From the NCBI GenBank assembly GCA_947165025.1, contig CAMUYQ010000003.1, positions 142,379 through 206,378 of the forward strand: a stretch of DNA of 64,000 nt, read 5' to 3'. Position 1 is the first letter of the stretch. Every line of letters starts with the position of its first letter. Made by a program: the position numbers and the translations under genes. Below, piece by piece: positions 25,478 to 37,200 of the stretch. Below the pieces are notes generated by a model, which was given only the letters and a program-made list of their open reading frames with translations, had not been told where the DNA came from and did no database searches. Source of the stretch: an uncultured Lachnospiraceae bacterium. GTDB taxonomy: Bacteria > Bacillota > Clostridia > Lachnospirales > Lachnospiraceae.

Positions 25478-25563
25478 AAGGAAACCAAAATGCAGTATAT
25501 GAGCGTATTTTCAGCACTTTCATTATACATCGTTAATGCATAATAACTGACGGAGATGATGAT

Positions 25564-26406
25564 ATGTCCAAAGTAAGGGTTATCATAATAGTGATCGCTT
25601 CTCTTGCAACCATTATATGCGGATATATGCTCATATCGACGACCATTGAGTACAAAGAGGCCGAGAGCGAATATGCGGGCCTTGAACAGTACGCAAAGGT
25701 CGGAGAGGGAATGACGACCCTTCCGGAGGGCGATAAAGATGCAGAAGAGGCGGCGGCCGCAGCGGCTGCCGCCGATGAAGAAGAAGAAAAGCGCATCCCG
25801 AGAAATCTTAACAGGGGTGATTTTCCGGACATAGCGGTTGATTTCGAAAGCCTGAAGAAGATCAACGGAAGCTGCGTGTGCTGGGTATATGCACCGGGAG
25901 CAGAGATCAACCATCCTGTTGTACAGGGAACTGACAATGAATTTTACCTTCATCATACTTTTGAGATGAAGAAGAACAGCGCGGGCTGCATATTCATGGA
26001 TCATGAAGTTGATCCGATGCTGACGAGCTGGAATACATTTATCTACGGCCATAACATGAAGAACGGTACCATGTTCGGCCATCTGAAAAACTACATCAAC
26101 AATCCAGCGATCTACGATAAGGATCCGTATATATACATATTCAGGCCCGAGGGCATATACAGGTATGAGATCTTTTCGTTCTATCTTGACCCGACGGATT
26201 CAAAGATGTATTATACGTGCAATACTTTCAGGGAATACAGGGCATACCTTCGCGAGGCGACCAAGAAATCGGTTCATGAATGCGCGGCGAAGGCTGATCC
26301 TGACAAGAACATAGTCACGCTTGTAACGTGCTCGGGGAGCGGATCCAACAAACAGAGATTTTTCGTGCACGGAATAATCAAGGATTGCTATTTATATCAG
26401 AAATAA
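25564..26406 (+). CDS. srtB: Class B sortase
   Basis: 280 residues. One N-terminal transmembrane helix (about 5-25), then an Ala/Glu low-complexity linker (60-78) and a sortase B catalytic domain with H163 (YGHNM), nucleophile C256 (TLVTCSGS) and R265 (NKQRFFVHG). Sortases cleave a sorting signal and attach surface proteins to the cell wall or to pilins. The next-but-one gene encodes a giant surface protein with a GPVTG sorting signal, so that protein is the obvious substrate. GGAGATG precedes the ATG. The EAL-domain gene begins one base after the sortase stop, so the two are cotranscribed. Confidence 0.9.
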   Translation: MSKVRVIIIVIASLATIICGYMLISTTIEYKEAESEYAGLEQYAKVGEGMTTLPEGDKDAEEAAAAAAAADEEEEKRIPRNLNRGDFPDIAVDFESLKKINGSCVCWVYAPGAEINHPVVQGTDNEFYLHHTFEMKKNSAGCIFMDHEVDPMLTSWNTFIYGHNMKNGTMFGHLKNYINNPAIYDKDPYIYIFRPEGIYRYEIFSFYLDPTDSKMYYTCNTFREYRAYLREATKKSVHECAAKADPDKNIVTLVTCSGSGSNKQRFFVHGIIKDCYLYQK

Positions 26407-26407
26407 C

Positions 26408-28075
26408 ATGGAACATTCACTGTTAAAAGATAAAAGAATACTTCAGAGGGTATGCATAATCATCTGTATACTGCTTCTCGGGCTGAATGCTTTTCTGTCT
26501 GTGAAGCTCAAGGGTAACGGGATCGTTATCGGTCAGACAACATTTCCGATCGGCAGCGTGAACGGACTCATTCAGGCGGTTCTCTGCCTTTTTTGCATCA
26601 TACTGGTACTTGCCGACTGCAGGAAAGGCCTGATCTACTCATATGTATTTCTCGGGATATCGGCTGCAGGTTCGATCAGGAGCATTTTTGTGACCAAAAC
26701 CATTTCAACGCTCCCGGGAACGTTCAATGCGATAATATTTGTTATTGCTATAGCTCTTATCGCAAAACAGATAAAGATCAGTAACAAAATGGCCGTGACT
26801 GACAGCGTTACCGGGCTTCTTAACAGATATGCCTTTGACAGAAACCTCAGGGACATGATCTGGAAAGGAGATCACGGAAGGGTGGCATTCATCCATATCG
26901 ACGGCTTTCTGCCGGTTAACGCTAATCTCGGCCGAAAATACGGTGATGAGATACTTCGTATCGTTGCCAACAGGGTCACCAGTGTTCTTGGGGACAGGGG
27001 GACGGCATACAAGATCGAGGGCGCCGAGTATGCGGTAATAGTACCTGATATCATTGACTGCAACAGGCTTGCAGATGAGATGATCAGATCGATAGAAGAG
27101 AGGATCACGCTCAATAAGGACGGAGTGCCTTCAAACTGCTACCTTACGGCATTTACCGGAATCGCCGAGTTCAAGGATACTTCCGATGACGCAGATACGA
27201 TAATGAAACAGGCTGATATCGCGATGAACTATGCGATGAAATCGGGTTCCGGCAAGATCGCAACATTCAACGGCGAGATGAAGGAGTCGCTCGAGAGGCA
27301 GACTTATGTCGAGAGACTTGTAAAGGACAGCCTTGCCAACGGATGGTTTTATCTTGTATACCAGCCGCAGTATACGCTTTATGACAAGCGTCTGCGCGGT
27401 TTTGAGACTCTGATCCGTATGAATGCGCCTGATGGTGTTAAGATCCCGCCCTCAGAGTTCGTTTCGATCGCCGAACTGTCGGATCTTGTTTTTGATATTG
27501 ACAGCTTTGTTCTCGAAAAAGCAATGCAGGAATTCCGCGAGATATGCTATTCATCGGGTAATACCGTTACACTTGCCGTCAATATTTCGGCTAAGAACAT
27601 CGCAAGACCCGGATTTGCGGACAGGCTTCTCGAACTCGTTGAGAAGACGAAGTTTGCACCCGAGTGCCTTGAGATAGAGATTACCGAGTATTCGTTTGCG
27701 GAGGATGCCAACAATACGATCGAGAATATCAAAAAACTCCGTGAAAATCAGATCATGATCGCTCTTGACGACTTCGGAACGGGCTATACATCGCTCGAAC
27801 AGCTGATGAAGCTTCCGATTAATCTTGTGAAGATCGATAAGTCGCTCATTGATAACCTGATCCGCAATGAGATGAACATGGACTTTGTCAAGTCCGTCAT
27901 ATATATGGGACATGTTATGGATGCTGAGGTCATCGCGGAAGGTGTCGAATACGATAACCAGGTTGAATGCTTAAGAGAGCTTGACTGCGACTTCATCCAG
28001 GGCTTTGTATGGGGCAAACCTATGGAATATGATGAGGCCAGAGAGCTTGCAAATGAGGCTTACGACAGGCAGTAA
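26408..28075 (+). CDS. Membrane GGDEF(degenerate)-EAL protein, probable c-di-GMP phosphodiesterase
   Basis: 555 residues. Three or four N-terminal transmembrane helices (about 13-120), then a GGDEF domain whose signature reads EGAEY, so cyclase activity is unlikely, then an EAL domain. EAL metal and catalytic positions are kept: E in FETLIRM (EAL reads ETL), NIS, EIEITE, DDFGTG, K in KIDKS, AEGVE and QG. So c-di-GMP hydrolysis is probable, with the GGDEF domain possibly binding GTP as a regulator. It sits between a sortase and a giant adhesin and ends with a strong terminator. This placement suggests that c-di-GMP level controls adhesin display (inference). Confidence 0.85.
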   Translation: MEHSLLKDKRILQRVCIIICILLLGLNAFLSVKLKGNGIVIGQTTFPIGSVNGLIQAVLCLFCIILVLADCRKGLIYSYVFLGISAAGSIRSIFVTKTISTLPGTFNAIIFVIAIALIAKQIKISNKMAVTDSVTGLLNRYAFDRNLRDMIWKGDHGRVAFIHIDGFLPVNANLGRKYGDEILRIVANRVTSVLGDRGTAYKIEGAEYAVIVPDIIDCNRLADEMIRSIEERITLNKDGVPSNCYLTAFTGIAEFKDTSDDADTIMKQADIAMNYAMKSGSGKIATFNGEMKESLERQTYVERLVKDSLANGWFYLVYQPQYTLYDKRLRGFETLIRMNAPDGVKIPPSEFVSIAELSDLVFDIDSFVLEKAMQEFREICYSSGNTVTLAVNISAKNIARPGFADRLLELVEKTKFAPECLEIEITEYSFAEDANNTIENIKKLRENQIMIALDDFGTGYTSLEQLMKLPINLVKIDKSLIDNLIRNEMNMDFVKSVIYMGHVMDAEVIAEGVEYDNQVECLRELDCDFIQGFVWGKPMEYDEARELANEAYDRQ

Positions 28076-28097
28076 CAAATGGTTCGTCAATATGCAC

Positions 28098-28132
28098 AAT
28101 AATCACCAATATCATTTGGTGATTATTTTTTT
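28098..28132 (+). terminator. Terminator after the sortase-EAL operon
   Basis: Arms 28098-28109 and 28116-28127 pair over 12 bp with a 6-base loop and run into TTTTTTT up to 28132. Confidence 0.9.
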
Positions 28133-28144
28133 ATTATAATCACA

Positions 28145-28174
28145 TTGTAATGAACCTTTTTTTAAGTTTATAAT
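28145..28174 (+). promoter_or_regulatory. Promoter for the giant adhesin gene
   Basis: TTGTAA (28145-28150), 18-base spacer, TATAAT (28169-28174). The transcript would begin near 28181 and carry a leader of about 84 bases. Confidence 0.7.
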
Positions 28175-28189
28175 GTCATTATATTTGAA

Positions 28190-28220
28190 CGGGTAAGGGG
28201 ATACTGTATCCTTATGCCCG
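28190..28220 (+). promoter_or_regulatory. Hairpin in the adhesin mRNA leader
   Basis: CGGG (28190) to CCCG (28220) close a bulged stem in which TAAGG pairs with CCTTA and GGATA pairs with TATCC near the tip. There is no T run, so it is not a terminator. It may be a regulatory or stabilising leader structure. It does not match the c-di-GMP riboswitch consensus I know. Confidence 0.45.
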
Positions 28221-28264
28221 AAATCATATGGGAACTCTTAGGAATAAGGATTAAGGAGAAAACT

Positions 28265-31200
28265 ATGAGGAAGAGAAGAAATTGGCTTAAGACTACTATC
28301 GCGATGCTTACGCTCATCGCAACAGTGATCGAAACAGGCTTTTCGTCTGTTTCAACGTTCGCAGCCGAGATCACTACCGAGGATGGTATCGTTGTGAACA
28401 ACGATGCAGTTGAGGATGCGGTCGATAACGGCGAGAACGGCGATCTCGATATCAGTGTGGAAAGCGCACAGGATGTCGAGGATGTTCAGGAGGAGGCAGA
28501 ACCGGAACAGTCCGAGAATGCTGCCATTTCCGATCCGGCAGAAGAGGAGGAATACTCTCAGGCCGAGGAGCTTTCCGAGGGAACACTGGACGTTTCGGAC
28601 AGTGGGATATCGGGCCACGGCTATAAAGAGATATCCGTATATGTTGATACGGAGAATCTCGGATACAGGAGAAGTTTCCGCATTGAGTTCACAGGTCCCG
28701 CTGCGGCGTCCTACAACACGATCATCAATGATGATCTGTCCAAGACGAACGACGGCAGATATGACTTTGAGAACCTTGAGGGCGGCGACTTTACCATCCG
28801 TGCTACCTCATCCGATGATGTAATCCTTTCCTATAAATATAATTCAGACGGATATCCCACTATCGTTGTGGAGAATGCTCCCACAGAGAAGAAGATGGAG
28901 AAGACATCCGTCACCTTTACCGATGACAGCAAAGTAGCAGCTATCGCCGGTGAAGGATATGACAGTGTAAAGGTCAGCTTCAATACTGATGAACTTTCCG
29001 ACAGATCAAGCTTCAAGCTTATTGTTGAGACCGATGCAGAAGCAAAGGTTGACGGAGAGGATGCCACAAAGGGTATTGACGGCCTTACAAAGGATACGAA
29101 GTCTCTTGTCATTGAAGGTCTTAACGAGGAAGCCTTCACGGCTTACGTTATTACCGACAATGACGATCTTCAGATACAGACAGTTGCATACGCTGAGGAC
29201 ATCGAGAACGGCGAAGCTTCATTTACCGTTGATGACCTGAGCGTTAAGCGTGTTTACGAATATGAAGATTCCAAGATAAGCGTTACTGCAACACTCGAGA
29301 AGGCTGATGCCGTTCCCGATGATGCGGAGTTCATCGTTACCGAGGTTGTTCCCGAGTCTACGGATTACAATTACGAGACATACATGGGCGCTCTTAACGA
29401 GAACGCTGAGACGATCACGGGCGAGGATCCCGAGAACGTTGAATTTAACGATACAAACACACTGCTTTACGATATCGGATTCTTCATCGAAGAAGATGGT
29501 AAAAAGGTTGAGTTCGAGCCCGAGAACGGAAGTGTTAAGTTCGAGATCAGATTCAAGGACCAGCAGCTTTCCGAGGCAGAGAATGATGAAGCCATAAGCG
29601 TAGTACATCTTCCTCTTACTGATTCCGTTAAGGACAGCGTTGATACGACAGCTGATGCCAAGAACATCGAAACAAACGATGTCAAGGTAGAAGTTGTTGA
29701 CAGCAACGATACAAATGCATCAGTTGATGCCGGAACTGTTGAGTTCGATCTTGACAGTCTTTCGGTCATTGCTATCATCGATCAGGATCATAAGGATAAG
29801 ATCGGTACATTAACAGGAGAACCCGGAGAAGCCTTTACAAACAAGGAACTCCTTGGAAATTCGTGGACATACGGTATTACCGCTGTAAATCTCAATCTTG
29901 TAAAGGGCGGAGATGCCGAGACAAACTTTGCCGCAAAGAACCTCTTCAATAAGAGCTGCAGCCAGACGGGTATGACTGACAAGGCTGCCGGCAGTCTTCA
30001 TTCATATTATCTTCTTGAGAATTTTGTTCTTAACCAGGACAACGCGAATGCACAGCAGCTGAAGCTCAAGGACATTATGGACGTTGATTTTGTTATCCCT
30101 TCGGATGATAGTGACATCGTTCAGAACAAGCGTATCATCTCGACAGATACAGAACACAACTCCAACCCTCATGTTACATTTGTCAGGAAGGGAAGGGTAA
30201 ATATCCAGAACCTTCTCAATAACATGATGGTCAATGCCACAAGTCAGGCAGATACACTTGCGGCACGCAATTCGATCACAGACAAGAACGTTGGGGTTCT
30301 TGCAGATTCGTCTAAGGTAACTCTTGATATCACGGCTGATCCCGCCGGTACATATTATATCCACGCAGACGAGGTGCAGAATCTCGCCAAGTCTTTTGCG
30401 GCTAACGGCGCTCTTGAGATCAAGAAGAAGAACGATCAGAAGATCGTATTCATCTATACCGGAACGGAAGATGTAACACTTAACAAGTATATCCTTAACG
30501 GTACAGATTCTGTTGCAATGGCCAATCAGTCAAGCAGAGCAGGTACACATATCGAAGATATCATCTTCGTTATTCCGAATGCCGGAACAGTCAACCTTAA
30601 CGACATGGCCGGTATCATCATTGCTCCGAGATCTACTGTTGAGGTAACAGGTGTCGGCGGCGGATGGCTCATCGGTAATACAGTTAATCTTAACTGTGAG
30701 TGGCATTTCACGAACGGTGATCTTCCCAAGCCCGGTAACGTTGACTGTGAGCTTCCTGTAGAGAAGTATTTTGAAGGCGGAGCAGGCAAGTGGAAAGGCG
30801 GATTTAAGTTTACCCTTCAGGAGATAAACGAGGGTAACAACTGGGCAGATGTCGGAGATCCGATGTCCATTATTCTTAACGGAAACGACTCCGAGACTGC
30901 AAAGGGCAGATTCGAGCTTTCGTTTGATCCTACCCAGATATCATGGTGGGCTTCTCTTGGTGCAGATGATGCCAGAAGAGATGAGGGTTATACCAAGTAT
31001 CATACCAAGTGGTACAGGGTTACAGAGGATGTTCTGTTCGAGAACAGGGATGACGTAGAGTTCAATATTTATGAGCATAATCCTGCCGGAGAGGCTCCGA
31101 ACAGTGATTACTGGTTCGTGCATCTCTTCATCTACTCCGATGATGATTACCAGAACATGCTTGCGGTTCCGAGAACTGCAAGAAAGAATCCTGTCGGCTA

Positions 31201-34200
31201 CGACTACGGCAGGTGGGGACTTCCGTGTGAAGAGTGGAGACCCATATACTTCCATAACAAGCCGAAGGTTAATGAAGTTGATGTAACTCTTAAAGGTATC
31301 AAACAGATCAACGATGGAACAGTTACTGATGTTCCCGATGGAAAGTTTGAGTTCCAATTATATGATTATTTAGGAGGCAATCAGTTCAGCACTACGGCCA
31401 AGGTTATAGACGGTGTTGAGCAGAAGAAGACAAACATCGGATCAGAGATCAAGTTTGATACGTTCAAGCTCAGATTCGAGTCGGGAGCTGTCGCATGGGA
31501 TAAGTGGGAGTGGAAGAATAGGCATATTGTTCCTTCAAACGATGCAACGGAAGCTTATTTCTATTACCTTATCAAGGAAACAGGCTGCCAGTCTCCGTAT
31601 GTTGCAGATCCTACGCAATTTGTTGCAAAGGTTACGCTGAAGAAAGAGAACGGCGTTGTTACTCCGCACGTTACATACTTCGCATTCAAGAAGGGCACGG
31701 ACGGAACGGTTCATGTTGATGTTACAAAGGCGATGAACAACGATGAGTCGTTCAAGTTCGAAGGGACCGACTTCCTTTACAACAACACATACAGCGCAAC
31801 AGGCGATATCACGATCGACGGTATCAAGTACATGGAAGGCCGCGAGCTTTCAGAGAACGAGTACACATTCGTTCTTAATGAAGTTGAGCTTGATGCAAAC
31901 GGCGATCCTGTAAAGGGTACTGACGGCAAAGATGTCGAGCATGAGATCACAAGGACTAATAATATAGAAAATATCCTGCCTAACGGCGACAAGAAGTACA
32001 AGGGTAACTTTGCTTTCGAGAAGATCGAGTACTCATATGATGTTCCGGGCGATATCGGGAAGCATATATACAGAGTACGCGAGGTGCAGGGCGCTGACAG
32101 TAACGTCAACTATGACTCAACTGTTAAGGAAGTAACCGTAAATGTTGCGGTTGATCATTCAAGCAGCAAACTTTCGGTAACGAAGCTTCCCGCTGATTTC
32201 AAGGCTTCATTTGAGAATAAGTTCACTCCTCCCGAGGGTGGCATTACTCTTGCTGCAACAAAGGCTGTAGCATCACCCAAGGTTAAGGGAACGTTCAAGT
32301 TCATCTTTGAAGAACTTGATGAAAACGGTAATGTGCTCTGGACGAAGGAGAAGACTGCCGCTGTCGGCAAGACTGCTTCGATCGAGGAGATCAAGTACAC
32401 AGCAGCGGGTACACACAAATACAGGATCCGTGAGTACATTCCTACAAGCACAACGGATGCGTTCTATATTCCGGGTGTTGTATATGATGACAGAGTTTAC
32501 ACGGTTAATGTGACCGTAAGCGACAAGGGCAACAAGAAGCTCGAGAACGATATCACTGCCGGCTTTGACAAAGAGACAGCGGTAACGGATCTGGCCGTTG
32601 CTGAGTTTAACGACCCCACCAATCCGGTATTCGTTAATGATTTTGAAACGAAGAACGGCTCAACAGAGATCGAAGGTGAGAAGGAACTCAAGGGCAAGAC
32701 TCTTGAGGGTGGTAAGTTCCAGTTTACTATCAAGCCTTACGATGAGGACGCTTTCACAAAGGCTAATCATGATGCATTTACGATGAATGCACCTACTACG
32801 ATCACGAACTCCGATAACGGTAAGTTCAAGTTCGGTAAGATCGAATTCACCAAGACAGGTGATTACAAGTTCCTTGTAGAAGAGGACAGAGAGTACAACG
32901 TTGATAACGAGGTTGTATATACGACGCATTACTTCGTGGCAACCGTACATGTTACGGATGAGGACGAAAATCATAATGCTTTACCTGAACTCAAGTGCAC
33001 GAAGACTTACGAAGAGTATGTACCTACAGCAACTGATCCGACCAAGTTTACGGCCAAGAATGCCGATCTGATCAAGTTCATTAACAAGAAGTGGACTCCC
33101 GGAACGGCACACTTTGAGGCAACCAAGCTGTTCAACGGAACAGCTCCGGGCAACCATGTGTTCAAGTTCAAGCTGACTGATTCGAATGATGAGCTTGTTG
33201 TAATAGACGGCAAGGATCAGATCAAGCCGAACGATGCAAACGGTAATATCATATTCGATACTATCACTTATACGCTTGCAGACCTTAACGGTAAGGATAA
33301 CGAGACTAAGGTATACTACATCCAGGAGACTGATATACCTACTGAGGGCCAGGTCGATCCTGAAGACAATAACTTCTTTATAAGCAACGGAACAAGATAT
33401 GACCTCAGAAAGCATCCTGTTACGGTTACACTTACCAAGACAGATACGGATGCAGGGCTCGGTGTTTCTGTAAATGTTGAATATGACACAGCCGACAAGG
33501 TTACACCGCCTGAATTTGAGAACAGGTACAGCGCTGAGGGAAGATATGACCTTCCGGGTGAGAAGATCCTTCGCGGAAGAGAGTTCAACAAGGACGACAG
33601 CTTCAGCTTCAAGCTTTACAGAGAATCGGATCTTACAACTCCGATCGCAACTGAAGAGCTCACAAAGGGCACAGGTGTATTTGGCATCGGATACTCAAGC
33701 AAGGGAACGTTCAATTTCTCGGCAGACAAGTATCCTCAGTATCTGAAGTTTGTTAAGAACGCAACGAAGGATGACTGCAATACATACTATTTCAGACTTT
33801 ATGAAGTAGGATCCGGTGAAGGTATCACCAACGATAACAGATACTTCAAGATTGAGCTCACTGTTACGGATGACGGAAACGGAAATCTTATCTGCACGGA
33901 TAAGATCATACCCGTAGTTGAGAGCGAAAACGGAACCGAAGTGACTCTTGAGCCGTTCCACACGATCGTTGACGGAGTTGCAAGGGATCCCGGAAAGGTT
34001 ACATTTACAAATACTTACACGAAGCCCGGAGCTAATTTCTTCCAGGCAATGAAGATAGCGAAGAATGAAGAAGAAGACGAAGCCATCCCTCTCGGAGATA
34101 AGACATTTGATTTCGAACTTCAGGATAAGGACGGCGCTCGCGTCGGTGATCTGAAGCAGAATGACGGGACGGGACGCGTTGCATTTGATCCTATCAGCTA

Positions 34201-37200
34201 TACGCTCGATCAGGTCAAGGATTCACCGGTACTCTACTCGATCCACGAGGCCGAGCAGGATGACGGTGTCTTTGCTCCGGACAATAACGTATTCATCGCA
34301 CAGATGACGCTTACACGTGATGATACGGATCCTGATAATGTTCATGTTGTTGCAACACCGAGCTACTTTGAGACCGTAAAGGTTGACACGGCTGCTGAAG
34401 CTGATGTTACGGTAGACTTCGGCAACAATGTCATCGGATACTACAAGAAGTCAACATCAACCGGCATCCCCGCTGTTACGTTCACAAATACGTACAAGGC
34501 AAAGGGTGTAGTTAAGTTCCCTGTAACGAAGGTTCTCGAAGGCAGGGATATGAGCGAGGATGAGTTCACCGCTCAGCTTCTTGATCTCGACGGAAATGTT
34601 CTTGACACTGTTACGTTCCCGGCTTCCAAGGACGGAGTAGCTGTAACCAAGGACTTCAAGGAGATTCAGTATAAGATCTCCGATCTTGGCGGTAACGAGA
34701 CAGCACACAAGTACTATAAGGTAGTTGAGAAGCTTCCTGAAACCGGTCTTGTTAACGGTGTTAAGCTCGGTGTTGAGTACACCACAGTACAGTACATGAT
34801 CGATGTTACACTGACTGATGATCATAACGGAACTATCGACACAGACTGGGTAGCATACGAGAACGGTACGGCATACCAAGGGCGTGACTGGTGGACGAAG
34901 CTTACGGATGCTCTTCTGTTCAGAAACAGTGATCAGATCATCAAGTTCGTCAACAAGTACAACGCTTACGGCAAGCTCGAGCTCTCAGCAAAGAAGGAAC
35001 TTCTCGGCAGACAGTTCAACACGAACGAAGAGTTCATATTCGAGCTGAAGAAGCCTGACGGAACGGTAGAGACGAAATCTACACTGACAGACGGCGTGAA
35101 ACAGGCTGACGGAACCGTCAAGGTTGTATTTGATACGATCACATATAACCGCAAGGATAACGGCGTTACAAAGAACTATGAGTACACCATCACCGAGAAG
35201 TACAAGGGTGAGATCAAGAACGGTCTCCATTACAGTGACGATGAGTACAAGATCAATGTAACGGTTACAGATGATACAAAGGGTAACCTCGGTATCACAG
35301 GTTCGATCAACGGAAATGCTGCAATAACATCCGCAGACATGACGATCGAGAACAATGTATACACATACAGACCTGCTGAGGTTAAGTTTACAAACATTTA
35401 TGTTCCCGATGATCTGCCGATAACACTCGGCGGTATCAAGGCTCTCTCAGGCCGCGACCTTGAGGTTGGTGATGTATTCGGCTTCAAGATCAAGAAGGCT
35501 GACAACAGCGCCAAGGCATTTACAGAAGAGACTGTTTACAGTATCGCCGGCGGACAGCCTGATTCAGGTAAGTTCACGTTCTCACCGATCGTGTTCACTC
35601 CTGATGATATGGCAACGAAGAGAGATACCAACAACAATATCATTGAGTACGCTCCGATGAGAGTATTCAAGTATGAAGTATGCGAAGTGCTCCCGACCGA
35701 TGAAAACGGCAAGCTACTTCCTGAGAAGGACGGTATCACATTTGACCAGACCGTTTACACGGTAACGGTTGTTGTATACTGCAGCAACGGAGTGCTCAGC
35801 GCACAGGTATTCCGCGGTGACGAGAACGGCACACTCATTCCTCTCTATTCGGAGAAGGATCCCGTATACCGTGCTACACCGTTCACCAACGTTTACAAGG
35901 CAGACGGCGCTATAACATTCCCGGCAAGAAAGATACTTGTCGGCGGCAACAAGGAAGATAAGTTCACATTCAAGCTCACAAGTGATGAGGCAGGAAATGA
36001 TATCCTCAGAACTGTTGAGGTTGACGGAAGCGGCGCTTCACAGGATTTCCTTGCCGATGAGTGTAAGGCTGCCAATGCAACTGAGAAGTACACATTCAAG
36101 TACAACTTCGATGACAAGGGTAAGGAATTCACTTACTACATCAGTGAGGTTGTGCCTAAAGAGGGCGACGAGAATTACAAGCCGTTCTACAAGTATTCGA
36201 ATACGGTATACAAGGTTGTTGTAAAGGTAACTGATAACGGTAAGGGCAAGCTTGAAGCAACACCTACCTATACAGTTGTCAAGGCTGATAACCTTAAGGG
36301 TTATACAGATAACCAGCCTTATGCCGGAAATACATTTGAGTTCATCAATGAGTATCAGGCGACCGGAACGACCGTGATCAACGGTAAGAAGCAGCTCAAT
36401 GTCAAGATCGACGGCGAGGACAAGGATATCCTTACTGTAATTAAGAACAGAAAGCTTCCCGAGTTCACATTCAGACTGTTTGAGTGTGACGAGAACGGTA
36501 ATATCGGTAAGATGCTCGATGAGCAGAAGAGCAGCATAGATAACGGTGAGTTCAGCTTCGATCTTGAGAAGCTTGGAATCACATACACGCTGGACGATGT
36601 CGGAGTACCTAAGAGATATAAGGTAGTCGAGGTTGCACCTGCAGGTGTTGACCCCAACCCGGTTATAGGTATGAAGTATGACCTTACCGAGTATGACGTA
36701 TACGTAACGATCAAGGACAGCGGCAAGTTTGACGGCAAGCTCGACGTCACAAAGAGTTGCCCTCAGATGGAACAGCTCACCGGACAGAAGAGGACATGGC
36801 TTGATGCTATTAAGAGCTTCTTCGGTGTTGAAGGCATTAAGCCTGATGTGCTTGTTGTAAATGATTATGATTCCGCAGGATTCATTGATCCTCCTGTGCT
36901 TACAAAGAGCCTTATGGGTAGAAAGCTTGAGCGCGGTGAGTTCACATTCCTCGTAACAGGTTCTTATGAGGGAACAGCGGAAGATCTTCTTGCAGACGGC
37001 AAGCTCACAAAGATCAATTCAAGCCAGAAGGGCAAGAACGAGACTGTTAAGAACGGTTATGCTCCCGACGGTTCGACAAGAGAATATGTTGTACATCCTG
37101 TAACCAAGAAGGTATTAAAGGATAAGGAACTCGATCCCGGAGAACTGTTTGTTGGCGATATCGTCTACAGGTTCGAGGACCTTCTGAAGGCAAACAAGCA

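Noticed and set aside
25730..25800. Ala/Glu tract of the sortase as a sequencing artefact
   Set aside because: The frame stays open and the codons vary (GCG, GCC, GCA, GCT), consistent with a real low-complexity linker.
28076..28264. c-di-GMP riboswitch before the adhesin gene
   Set aside because: The GEMM-I and GEMM-II consensus elements that I know are absent; only a terminator, a promoter and a bulged hairpin are visible.
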